Shown piece after piece: positions 1-7,248 of a DNA stretch of 13,751 nucleotides. Position 1 is the first letter of the stretch, and each line of letters begins with the position of its first letter. The notes beneath the pieces are model-generated. The model searched no databases. It worked only from the letters and a program-made list of their open reading frames with translations, and was not told the origin of the DNA. Both the position numbers and the translations under genes were made by a program. The stretch lies in assembly GCA_007130265.1 (NCBI GenBank), contig SLST01000397.1, positions 1 through 13,751 on the forward strand, read 5' to 3'. The DNA comes from Spirochaetales bacterium (GTDB lineage Bacteria > Spirochaetota > Spirochaetia > DSM-27196 > SLST01).

Positions 1-2085
1 CGGCAGCAGGAAGAGGATCGTCTTCTTGATATTGTCGTAGATGGTGCGGCCCTCTTCGACCGCGTGCACGATCGACGCGAAGTTGTCGTCGGTGAGGACC
101 ATTTCCGAGGCCTCCTTGGAGACCTCCGTGCCCTTGATCCCCATGGCGATTCCAATGTCCGCTCGCTTCAGCGCAGGCGCATCGTTCACTCCATCTCCGG
201 TCATCGCGCACAGCATCCCGCGTTTCTGGAGCGCCTCGACGAGCCGCAACTTGTGCTCAGGGTTGGTCCGTGCGAATACGCTGTGATTCGTGACCGCCTC
301 GACGAGCTCGTCGTCGTCCATGTCGGACAGTTCGGAGCCGGTGATTGCCTCGTCGCCCTCACCGATGCCCAACTGCCCAGCTACGGCGTTCGCGGTCACC
401 GCGTGGTCGCCGGTGATCATGATCACGCGGATGCCGGCTTCGTTGGCCTCACGGATCGCATCGAGAACTTCCTCGCGCGGGGGATCGATGATCCCCACGA
501 GCCCGAGCATCGTGAACCCGTCAGAGACGTCATCGTGCTCAATCTGCGACCAGCCGTCGTCGACCTCGCGCATCGCAAGCGCCATGATACGCTCGCCGCG
601 GCCGGCCGTCTTCTCCACTCGCGCCTGCCAGGCATCCCGGTCGATACTCCGCGGCCCGTCCGCGGCGAACTCCTCATTGCACCGTTCGATGACCCGCTCA
701 GGGGCACCTTTCACAAAGACGATGCGCTTGTCGTCGACCTCGTTCAGGGTCGCCATGTACTTGTGACTCGACTCGAACGGGATCGCATCGACGCGTCTGG
801 GATCGAAGTCGGCAAGCCCGCCCTTGTGCGCGAGCGCGACGAGCGCGCCCTCGGTTGCCGTGCCGTCGAGGGCCCACTGCCCCTCGTCGTTCTGATATAT
901 CGACGAATCGTTGCACGCCTTCGAACACTGGAGGAGGCGTTGAAGGGCGGGGTGTTCCGACGAGGCATCGTCCTTCCCGACGATGCTCCCCTGCGGCTCG
1001 TAGCCGGAGCCTTCAACCTCGTATTCGGCGTCCGGGGTAACGATGGAACGAACCATCATCTCGTTGCGCGTGAGCGTCCCTGTCTTGTCCGAACAGATCA
1101 CGCTCACCGCTCCCAGCGTCTCCACCGATGGCAAACGCCTGATGATCGCGTGGCGTGCCGCCATACGCTGCACTCCCAGAGCAAGGGTGATCGTCAGGAT
1201 TGCCGGGAGACCTTCAGGAATCGAGGCGACCACAATGCTGATCGCCGAGATGAACATCTCGTGCAGCTCGAAACCGCGCACGAGGAGCCCGAACGCGAAG
1301 AATCCACCGGCAAGCAGAACGATAACGACGGACAGCACCTTTCCAAACCGGTCGATCTTGCGCAGTAGCGGGGTCTTCTTCTCCCCCACATCGGTCATCA
1401 TCTGGTTGATCCGCCCGATCTCGGTCTGAGCACCGGTTGCCACGACAACGCCTCGGGCCTCGCCGTAGGTGATGGTCGTCCCCGAGAAGGCCATATTGCG
1501 CTGGTCCCCGAGCACCGCGTCCGCCTCGACTTCGCCGGTGGACTTCTCGACCTCCTCGGATTCTCCGGTCAGTGCGGACTCTTCGGCGCGCAGATCCTTC
1601 GCGGATACGAGCCGTAGATCTGCCGGAACCTTGTCGCCGGAGCGCAGGACGACGATATCACCCGGGACGACTTCTTCGGCGTCTATGGTCCGGCGGTCAC
1701 CCTCGCGAATGACGACCGCTTCGAGCGAGAGCATCTTCTTGATCCCCTCGAGAGCCTTCTCAGCCTTTCCTTCCTGGATGAAACTCACGAGGACGTTGAC
1801 GAGCACGACGGCAAGGATGACGATCGCCTCGATCCACTCGTTGAGCAGTCCCGCCACCACGGCGGCCGCGAGCAGAAGGTAGATGAGCACATTGTGAAAC
1901 TGCATGAGGAACCGGACCAGCGGGCCGCGTTTCTTCCGCTCGGGGAGCTTATTGGGACCGCTCTCCTCGAGCCTCCTGCCCGCCTCGTCCTGTGAAAGCC
2001 CGTTCTCGCTGTCTACCTCGAACTGGTCGACGACATCCTGACCGTCAATCGCATGCCACTGGTCCTTCGTGTCTTGCTCGCTCAT
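1..2085 (-). CDS. Type IIA (SERCA-like) cation-transporting P-type ATPase, partial at C-terminus
   Basis: An inner-membrane ATP-driven cation pump, probably for Ca2+. I translated 695 residues from the ATG at 2085 to the window edge, in frame throughout. Seen in order: an N-terminal cation-ATPase domain (about 10-75), two membrane helices (about 62-105), the actuator motif TGES (173-176), the M4 motif PEGLP (290-294, E291 matching the SERCA Ca2+ ligand), the phosphorylation motif DKTGT (D333), FESSHKYM (437-444), KGAPE (459-463), DPPR (534-537), and TGDGVNDAP (629-637). The M5 helix is just starting at the edge, so M5-M10 lie outside; families of this type are usually near 900 residues. PEGLP and overall motif order favour Ca2+ over Na+/K+, but the M5/M6 ligands that would decide are missing. 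No Shine-Dalgarno precedes the start; an extended -10 lies 6 bases upstream. It is divergent from the DUF547 gene. Family call is firm; the ion is inferred. Confidence 0.95.
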   Translation of the reverse strand, partial: MSEQDTKDQWHAIDGQDVVDQFEVDSENGLSQDEAGRRLEESGPNKLPERKKRGPLVRFLMQFHNVLIYLLLAAAVVAGLLNEWIEAIVILAVVLVNVLVSFIQEGKAEKALEGIKKMLSLEAVVIREGDRRTIDAEEVVPGDIVVLRSGDKVPADLRLVSAKDLRAEESALTGESEEVEKSTGEVEADAVLGDQRNMAFSGTTITYGEARGVVVATGAQTEIGRINQMMTDVGEKKTPLLRKIDRFGKVLSVVIVLLAGGFFAFGLLVRGFELHEMFISAISIVVASIPEGLPAILTITLALGVQRMAARHAIIRRLPSVETLGAVSVICSDKTGTLTRNEMMVRSIVTPDAEYEVEGSGYEPQGSIVGKDDASSEHPALQRLLQCSKACNDSSIYQNDEGQWALDGTATEGALVALAHKGGLADFDPRRVDAIPFESSHKYMATLNEVDDKRIVFVKGAPERVIERCNEEFAADGPRSIDRDAWQARVEKTAGRGERIMALAMREVDDGWSQIEHDDVSDGFTMLGLVGIIDPPREEVLDAIREANEAGIRVIMITGDHAVTANAVAGQLGIGEGDEAITGSELSDMDDDELVEAVTNHSVFARTNPEHKLRLVEALQKRGMLCAMTGDGVNDAPALKRADIGIAMGIKGTEVSKEASEMVLTDDNFASIVHAVEEGRTIYDNIKKTILFLLP

Positions 2086-2091
2086 AGGATA

Positions 2092-2100
2092 ATGATAGCA
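2092..2100 (-). promoter_or_regulatory. Extended -10 promoter element of the P-type ATPase gene, leaderless arrangement
   Basis: On the minus strand, TGC-TATCAT is followed by exactly six bases and then the ATG at 2085. The TGn triplet plus TANNNT hexamer fits an extended -10 element, and the expected transcription start falls at or next to the A of the ATG. No convincing -35 is visible 17 bases upstream, and no Shine-Dalgarno fits in the gap. Identified by eye; the mRNA start is inferred. Confidence 0.5.
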
Positions 2101-2134
2101 AATATCGAAGCGAAGAAAATCCCGGGAATCCCAT

Positions 2135-2163
2135 TTGACGAACACGATCGACGGCGAGATCTT
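2135..2163 (+). promoter_or_regulatory. Candidate promoter of the DUF547 gene
   Basis: TTGACG (2135-2140, five of six to the -35 consensus), a 17-base spacer, then GATCTT (2158-2163, a weak -10 that keeps the key A at position 2 and T at position 6). Six bases separate it from the ATG at 2170, so the transcript would be leaderless. The -10 is poor, hence the modest confidence. The spacer between the divergent genes also holds an 8-base palindrome TCCCGGGA at 2120-2127, of unknown meaning. Confidence 0.4.
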
Positions 2164-2169
2164 CTGGTC

Positions 2170-3048
2170 ATGGTTGCAGATACATCTAAGCTGGCGCGAA
2201 GCGGATCGAAGGGTCTGTCGCGTGTGGGCTTCCTCGTTGCAGTCGCCTTTGGTGTCACGATCACCGTCTCCGCGGCCCCGCAGGCGGAGCTCTGGCCACG
2301 ATGGGAGGCTCACGATGCGGCGTCCACTCGCACGATCGACCACACGGATTGGGGCGATTTCCTCGCCGCGCATGTCGTGACCGGCGGCGCGGACGGTGTA
2401 AACCGGATCGCGTACCGTGACGTCACGTCGAGCGACCGCGCGAGGCTCCAGGCCTACATCGCGCGGATGGAGTCCGTCCCGGTGTCCGGGCTCAACCGCG
2501 GCGAGCAGTTGGCCTTCTGGACCAACCTGTACAACGCGGTGACCGTGGAGCTGATCCTCGAGCACTACCCGATCTCCTCGATCCGCGACATCAACATCTC
2601 CGGGCCCCTCTACAACCGCCATCCCTGGGATGCGGCGCTCGTCAGCGTGGAAGACGTGGCGCTCACGCTGAACGACATAGAACACCGGATCATGCGGCCC
2701 ATCTGGGGCGATCCGCGCATCCACTACGCGGTCAACTGCGCGAGCATCGGCTGCCCGAACCTCCAGCCCGAACCGTTCACGGGGGCGACCTGGGACGCGA
2801 TGTACGAGGCGGCCGCCTACGAGTACGTGAATCACCGGCGGGGGGTCGACCTCTCGGGGAGGAATCCCGTCCTGTCGAGCATCTACGACTGGTATACCGA
2901 GGACTTTGGCGGGGATGTCGCCGGGGTGGTCGACCATCTCCTCGAGTACGCCGAACCAGGCTTGGCCGAGCAGCTGCAGGCGTTCGCCGACGGCGGGTAC
3001 CGCGGCCGCGTTCGTTACGAGTACGACTGGGCGCTCAACGAACCGTAG
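2170..3048 (+). CDS. Secreted DUF547-domain protein
   Basis: A 292-residue protein with an N-terminal export signal: a basic n-region (residues 1-18), a hydrophobic core (about 19-33) and a likely cleavage site in the SAAPQA stretch (34-39). The mature part carries DUF547 hallmarks: WTNLYNAVTV beginning at W117, and YAVNCASIGCPNL beginning at Y186, with the conserved cysteines C190 and C195. The biochemical function of the family is not established; the conserved Cys/His pattern has prompted comparison with papain/transglutaminase-like folds, which I cannot confirm here. The frame is open upstream to 2053, but the ATG at 2170 is preferred because it places the signal peptide at the N-terminus and follows a promoter-like element by six bases. 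The earlier starts run into the divergent ATPase gene. It probably acts in the periplasm or cell envelope. It ends 74 bases before the MarR gene and appears to be a single-gene unit. Confidence 0.88.
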   Translation: MVADTSKLARSGSKGLSRVGFLVAVAFGVTITVSAAPQAELWPRWEAHDAASTRTIDHTDWGDFLAAHVVTGGADGVNRIAYRDVTSSDRARLQAYIARMESVPVSGLNRGEQLAFWTNLYNAVTVELILEHYPISSIRDINISGPLYNRHPWDAALVSVEDVALTLNDIEHRIMRPIWGDPRIHYAVNCASIGCPNLQPEPFTGATWDAMYEAAAYEYVNHRRGVDLSGRNPVLSSIYDWYTEDFGGDVAGVVDHLLEYAEPGLAEQLQAFADGGYRGRVRYEYDWALNEP

Positions 3049-3079
3049 CACGTCAGAGGACCGCGCGACGCGAAAACGC

Positions 3080-3108
3080 TTGACACCACGGCGCATCGTG
3101 TGCATTTT
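3080..3108 (+). promoter_or_regulatory. Candidate promoter of the marR-exporter operon
   Basis: A perfect -35 TTGACA (3080-3085) is followed after 17 bases by CATTTT (3103-3108), a weak -10 that keeps A2 and T6. The expected start is near 3115, leaving about an 8-base leader with no Shine-Dalgarno. A second AT-rich hexamer, GATAAT (3113-3118), lies too far from this -35 (27 bases) and only four bases from the ATG. The -35 is convincing; which -10 is used is uncertain. Confidence 0.5.
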
Positions 3109-3109
3109 G

Positions 3110-3122
3110 TTCGATAATCGAA
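3110..3122 (+). promoter_or_regulatory. Palindromic putative MarR operator abutting the start codon
   Basis: TTCGAT-A-ATCGAA is a perfect 13-base inverted repeat ending at the base before the marR ATG. A further partial copy, AATCGAAC, follows inside the first codons (about 3132-3139), so half-sites recur across the start. MarR-family dimers usually bind short palindromes over their own promoters. This one covers the expected transcription start and would block both transcription and initiation. Binding by the adjacent MarR protein is inferred from position. Confidence 0.6.
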
Positions 3123-3584
3123 ATGATCGAGAATCGAACTGATGAGCACGCCGAGCGTATCGAACAGCTGCTCCGCGACGTCCACTACCAACTCATCCGC
3201 CTCTCCCGGCACGAACTACGGGACGAGGGCATCACGCCGCCGCGGTTTCACGCGCTCTACTTCGTCGTGAGGCACGGCCCGGTCGACATGGGAACGATGC
3301 ACACGCAGATGCATCTGAGCAAGAGCTCGCTCACCTCGCTCGTGGACGGGCTCGTGGACGATGGGCTGTTGCGGCGTGAGCGCTCCCCGGCAGACCGGCG
3401 GCGCGTCGTGCTGAACCCCACAGAGGCCGGCGTCGAGCTCCTCGAGCGGCTGCGCCTCAGACGCTGCAGGCATCTTCACGGCGCACTCGATCGCCTCGAG
3501 GCGCGCAGCGCCCAATGCGTGGCCGACTCACTGCACCTGATCGTGGAAGAACTCAGAAAGCGAACCGAAACGGAGGTGCCCTGA
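3123..3584 (+). CDS. MarR-family winged-helix transcriptional regulator
   Basis: A 153-residue protein of typical MarR length. The N-terminal helix (about 8-35) begins the dimerisation region. The winged helix-turn-helix spans about 38-105: the recognition-helix region HLSKSSLTSLVDGLVDDGLL is followed by the wing motif SPADRRRVVL, whose D-R-R core is characteristic of the family. C-terminal helices (about 112-150) complete the dimer interface. The protein probably senses a small, perhaps phenolic or drug-like, ligand and represses its operon. The ATG at 3123 has no Shine-Dalgarno and no in-frame start precedes it; a perfect palindrome abuts it. Its TGA overlaps the ATG of the first exporter gene by one base (TGATG), so regulator and exporter are almost certainly co-transcribed and translationally coupled. 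The ligand cannot be told from sequence. Confidence 0.93.
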   Translation: MIENRTDEHAERIEQLLRDVHYQLIRLSRHELRDEGITPPRFHALYFVVRHGPVDMGTMHTQMHLSKSSLTSLVDGLVDDGLLRRERSPADRRRVVLNPTEAGVELLERLRLRRCRHLHGALDRLEARSAQCVADSLHLIVEELRKRTETEVP

Positions 3585-5359
3585 TGGGAGCGCTCACACG
3601 GCTGTTCAGGTACCTGCGCAACTATAAGGCGCCGGTCCTGATATCACTGGTGCTCACGCTGCTGGCGACCGGGTTCAACCTGGTGCAGCCGGAGCTGATT
3701 CAACGCGCGGTCGACTTCGGCATCTCGCAGGGAGAGGTCCGGTCGGTGGTCCTCGCCTCGGTCGCGCTCTTCGTGACCGCGGTCCTCGCCGGAGGTCTCC
3801 ACCTCGCCAGCGGTGTTCTGCTCGTACGCGCGGGCCAGGGCATGAGCTTCGATATTCGCAACGATCTGTACCGCAGGATCATGTCGTTCTCCTTCGCGAA
3901 TCTCGACCGATGGAGAACCGGCGAGCTGCTCGTGCGCACCAACTCGGACGTGAACACCATCAGGATGTTCGTTCGCCTGGGGCTGCTGATGATGATCCAG
4001 TCGGTCATCATGCTGGTGGGCAGCCTCATATTCATGTTCCTCAAGAACCCGCAGCTCAGCCGCGTGATGTTCATCCTGCTTCCGGGAACGCTCATCATCT
4101 TCTTTGTGCTCGCGTCCTTTCTGCGCCCGATGATCATGAGAGTGCGCGAACGGCTCGACGCGCTCAACAACAGCATCCAGGAGAACCTCGCCGGGGCAAA
4201 GGTCGTGCGCGCGTTCGCCCGCCAGGAGCACGAGAAATCACGGTTCGATGAGCGGAACACCGACTTCCTCAAGCTCTCCCTGAAGGTCGGCTACGCCTTC
4301 GCCCTCGCCTTCCCCTTTATCTTCTTCCTTGGCCAGATGGCGATCGTCCTGCCCACCTGGTTCGGTGGCGTCCAGGTCATCGAAGGCCTCCTCAACCCGG
4401 AAGCGGCCGGCCTGACGCTCGGCGAACTCCTCGCGTTTCAGGGATACGCGCTGCGGGCGATGTGGCCAATCATCGCACTCGGCATGACGCTCCAGTTCCT
4501 CACGATGGCAATAGCCTCGGCGACGAGAATTCAGGATCTCCTTGACGACAAGCCGACGATCGGGGAGCCCGAACGCGCGGTCGACCTCCCCCGGCTCAAG
4601 GGCGCGGTACGCTTCGACCACGTCTCCTTCTCTTACGGCGAAGGCGAACCGGCCGTCGAGGGGGTGGACCTCGAGATACGGCCCGGCGAGAAGATCGGGA
4701 TTCTCGGGCGAACCGGTTCCGGGAAGACGAGCCTGGCCTCGTTGATACCACGGTTCTACGACGTCACAGCCGGTAGCGTCCTGCTCGACGGGCAGGACGT
4801 GCGATCGCTGTCGATCAGGACGCTACGCGAACGGGTGAGTCTCGTCCTGCAGGAGACGGTTCTGATGTCGGGAACGATCCTCGAGAACGTGAGCTTCGCC
4901 TACCGCCGGGACCACCGGGACGAGCGAGTGGACGAGCCTACCGGAGCGATGATCGAGGCGGCGGAGCTCGCCTGCGCCCGCGAGTTCATCGAGGAGAAGG
5001 ACGACGGATGGCACGAGCACGTTGGTGAGCGGGGCGCGGGACTCTCGGGCGGTCAGCGGCAACGCGTCGCGATCGCTCGAGCCATCCTGTCCGGTTCGGA
5101 CGTCCTGATCCTCGACGACGTTACCTCCGCGCTCGACGCTCAGACCGAACGGCAGATCGTGACCAATCTCTACACCAGTCTCCCCGAGAAGACCGTCATT
5201 ATCATCAGCCAGAAGATCAACACGGTACGGCTCGCGGATCGCATCGTCGTGCTCGACGAAGGTCGCATCGTCGCGATTGGTACGCACGACGAGCTGCTCG
5301 AGAGCAATCCAATGTACCGCGAGATCCACGAGACGCAGAGCGCGGAGATACGAGCATGA
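3584..5359 (+). CDS. Heterodimeric ABC exporter, subunit 1 (degenerate ATPase site)
   Basis: A 591-residue half-transporter with an N-terminal six-helix exporter domain (about 10-310) fused to a nucleotide-binding domain (about 345-580). Seen in the latter: Walker A GRTGSGKT (375-382, K381), Q-loop VLQETV, intact signature LSGGQ (487-491), and Walker B LILDD. D512 stands where the catalytic glutamate should be, and Q543 (SQKIN) replaces the switch histidine. These two changes mark the subunit that supplies the Walker motifs of the non-hydrolysing site in heterodimeric exporters such as TM287/288, BmrCD and LmrCD. The ATG at 3584 is chosen over the frame-open upstream start at 3515 because GGAGG lies seven bases before it and it overlaps the marR stop by one base. 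Its TGA overlaps the next ATG by four bases (ATGA). Exported substrate unknown; multidrug or lipid-like compounds are typical. Confidence 0.95.
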   Translation: MGALTRLFRYLRNYKAPVLISLVLTLLATGFNLVQPELIQRAVDFGISQGEVRSVVLASVALFVTAVLAGGLHLASGVLLVRAGQGMSFDIRNDLYRRIMSFSFANLDRWRTGELLVRTNSDVNTIRMFVRLGLLMMIQSVIMLVGSLIFMFLKNPQLSRVMFILLPGTLIIFFVLASFLRPMIMRVRERLDALNNSIQENLAGAKVVRAFARQEHEKSRFDERNTDFLKLSLKVGYAFALAFPFIFFLGQMAIVLPTWFGGVQVIEGLLNPEAAGLTLGELLAFQGYALRAMWPIIALGMTLQFLTMAIASATRIQDLLDDKPTIGEPERAVDLPRLKGAVRFDHVSFSYGEGEPAVEGVDLEIRPGEKIGILGRTGSGKTSLASLIPRFYDVTAGSVLLDGQDVRSLSIRTLRERVSLVLQETVLMSGTILENVSFAYRRDHRDERVDEPTGAMIEAAELACAREFIEEKDDGWHEHVGERGAGLSGGQRQRVAIARAILSGSDVLILDDVTSALDAQTERQIVTNLYTSLPEKTVIIISQKINTVRLADRIVVLDEGRIVAIGTHDELLESNPMYREIHETQSAEIRA

Positions 5360-7248
5360 GCGCACCAGGAACAGGTCAGAAGCCGGCCGGGCAATCGTCG
5401 GGATCCGAAAGCTCTCGCCCCGCGAGCCGCGGCGCGGGACGCGGTCCGGGCCGCGGGCACGGCATGCAGATCGAGACGCCCAAAGACTTCCGAGGCTCGA
5501 TCGGCAGGCTCCTGCGCCGCTTCGGCGCCGAATGGAAGGCGCTGATCGTCGTCATCGCCGGGATCATCGGTCATTCGGTCCTCACCGCGATCGCCCCGGC
5601 GCGGATGGGCAATGCCATCACCCGTTACCTCGAAATCAGCCCGGATGCGACGGCCTTTGCGTCGCAAATGCTCGTGATCATCGTGATCTACGGAGCCGCG
5701 TGGATCGCCGAAGGACTCGGCCGATCGTTCATGGTCCGGGCGAGTAACCGCCTCATATTCCGACTCCGACGGGACTCATTCTCCCATCTGCAGAAGCTCT
5801 CCATGTCGTACTTCGAACGGCGCGGTGTGGGCGACATCATCTCACGCGTCACAAATGACATCGAGATGATCTACAACGCGCTGACCAACGGAATCTCCGA
5901 GCTCGTGGGAGGGTTCTTCGCGCTGTCGATCACCCTCGTCGCGATGATCGCCCTCGACCTGCGCCTGAGCCTCGTAGTCCTCGCGCTCCTGCCTCTCCTC
6001 ATATGGATAACCGGAATCCTCGGCAGGATGGTCCGTGAAGCTTTTCGCACGAACCAGGCGATGGTCGGCGAGTTGAGCTCGAACCTCAACGAATCGGTCG
6101 CGGCGGTTCGCGTCATCAAGTCGTTTCACAAGGAGTCCGACAGCTACGAGCGCTTCCGCGAGGTGAACGGTCGCGCCCGCGACGCCGGTATGCGAGCGGA
6201 GATCGTGTCGTTCGCCGTACACCCGATTCTGCGGATCATCAACGGCATCGCAGCGGCTCTCGTCGTGGGCGTGGGCGGGTACCTCGCCGTAACTGAGGGC
6301 GGGGGATACAGCGTCGGCCTCCTTGCCGCCTTCATCATCTACTCCAGCCGTTTCTTCGAACCCCTTCGCCAGATCACCCAGGTCTACAACCTCATTCAGT
6401 CGGCGCTCGCAGGAGCCGAGCGAGTCTTCGAGATGCTCGACACAACGCCGGAAATCGTCAACAAGCCCGACGCCAGACTCATGGAGGACATCCGCGGCGA
6501 TGTGACCTTCGACGGCGTGACCTTCGGTTACGACCCCGATCAGACCGTCGTGCGCGGTATCAACATCGAAGCGAAGAGCGGGCAGGTCGTGGCGATCGTG
6601 GGCCCCACCGGCGCCGGCAAGACGACGCTCGTGAACCTGCTCTCGCGCTTCTACGACGTGCGCAGCGGCAGCATCAGGGTGGACGGCGTGGATATTCGCG
6701 ACATGGAGGTGAACTCGCTGCGGACGCGGATGGGTGTCGTCCTCCAGGAGCCGTACTTCTTTGCGGACACGATCATGACCAACATCAAGTACGGGAAGCC
6801 GAGCGCGAGCGATGACGAGGCGATCGCCGCGGCGCGCACCGCGGACGCGGACCACTTCATCCGCCGCCTGCCGGACGGCTACGAGACGATGCTCCTCGAG
6901 CGCGGGGCAAACCTCTCCGAAGGCGAGCGCCAGCTGCTGGCAATCGCGCGGGCGATCCTCGCGGATCCGCGGATCCTCGTGCTCGACGAGGCGACGTCGA
7001 GCGTGGACAGCCTGACGGAGGCGACGATCCAGGCCGGACTGATCAGGCTGATGGAGGGACGTACGAGCTTCATTATCGCACACCGACTTTCCACGATCCG
7101 CAACGCCGACCAGGTCGTCGTGCTTCACGACCATCGCGTCGTCGAGCGCGGCACCCATGACGAGCTTATGGCGGCGGACGGATTCTACGCCAGGCTATAC
7201 CGGCTTCAGTTCGAGAAACCCGAAATCACCGAGGAGATGTCAATCTAA
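5356..7248 (+). CDS. Heterodimeric ABC exporter, subunit 2 (catalytic Walker B)
   Basis: A 630-residue half-transporter that should pair with the preceding subunit. Residues 1-36 form an unusual Gly/Ser/Arg/Pro-rich hydrophilic extension. The six-helix membrane domain covers about 55-345 and the nucleotide-binding domain about 375-615: Walker A GPTGAGKT (416-423, K422), Q-loop VLQEPYFF, Walker B LVLDE with catalytic E545, and switch histidine H576 (AHRLST). The signature is LSEGE (520-524) rather than LSGGQ. In the dimer this altered signature faces the altered Walker B/H-loop of subunit 1, so all changes fall in one composite site and the other stays canonical. The ATG at 5356 overlaps the previous stop by four bases, with GGAG eight bases upstream. 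An internal ATG at residue 37 would remove the extension but has no Shine-Dalgarno. Its TAA overlaps the next ATG by one base. Confidence 0.95.
   Translation: MSAPGTGQKPAGQSSGSESSRPASRGAGRGPGRGHGMQIETPKDFRGSIGRLLRRFGAEWKALIVVIAGIIGHSVLTAIAPARMGNAITRYLEISPDATAFASQMLVIIVIYGAAWIAEGLGRSFMVRASNRLIFRLRRDSFSHLQKLSMSYFERRGVGDIISRVTNDIEMIYNALTNGISELVGGFFALSITLVAMIALDLRLSLVVLALLPLLIWITGILGRMVREAFRTNQAMVGELSSNLNESVAAVRVIKSFHKESDSYERFREVNGRARDAGMRAEIVSFAVHPILRIINGIAAALVVGVGGYLAVTEGGGYSVGLLAAFIIYSSRFFEPLRQITQVYNLIQSALAGAERVFEMLDTTPEIVNKPDARLMEDIRGDVTFDGVTFGYDPDQTVVRGINIEAKSGQVVAIVGPTGAGKTTLVNLLSRFYDVRSGSIRVDGVDIRDMEVNSLRTRMGVVLQEPYFFADTIMTNIKYGKPSASDDEAIAAARTADADHFIRRLPDGYETMLLERGANLSEGERQLLAIARAILADPRILVLDEATSSVDSLTEATIQAGLIRLMEGRTSFIIAHRLSTIRNADQVVVLHDHRVVERGTHDELMAADGFYARLYRLQFEKPEITEEMSI

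Noticed and set aside
64..1368. Long plus-strand open frame opposite the P-type ATPase
   Set aside because: The minus strand encodes a P-type ATPase with every expected motif in frame. This frame gives no recognisable domain and is the kind of antisense opening common in GC-rich genes.
3113..3118. GATAAT as the -10 of the marR promoter
   Set aside because: It is 27 bases from the good TTGACA and only four bases from the ATG. It is better explained as the middle of the palindrome, although use as an extended or alternative -10 is not excluded.
5842..7158. 438-codon minus-strand open frame within exporter subunit 2
   Set aside because: It is antisense to a gene with intact Walker A, signature and Walker B motifs. 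Its composition (runs of His, Arg, Asp, Val) is that of a reverse-frame shadow.
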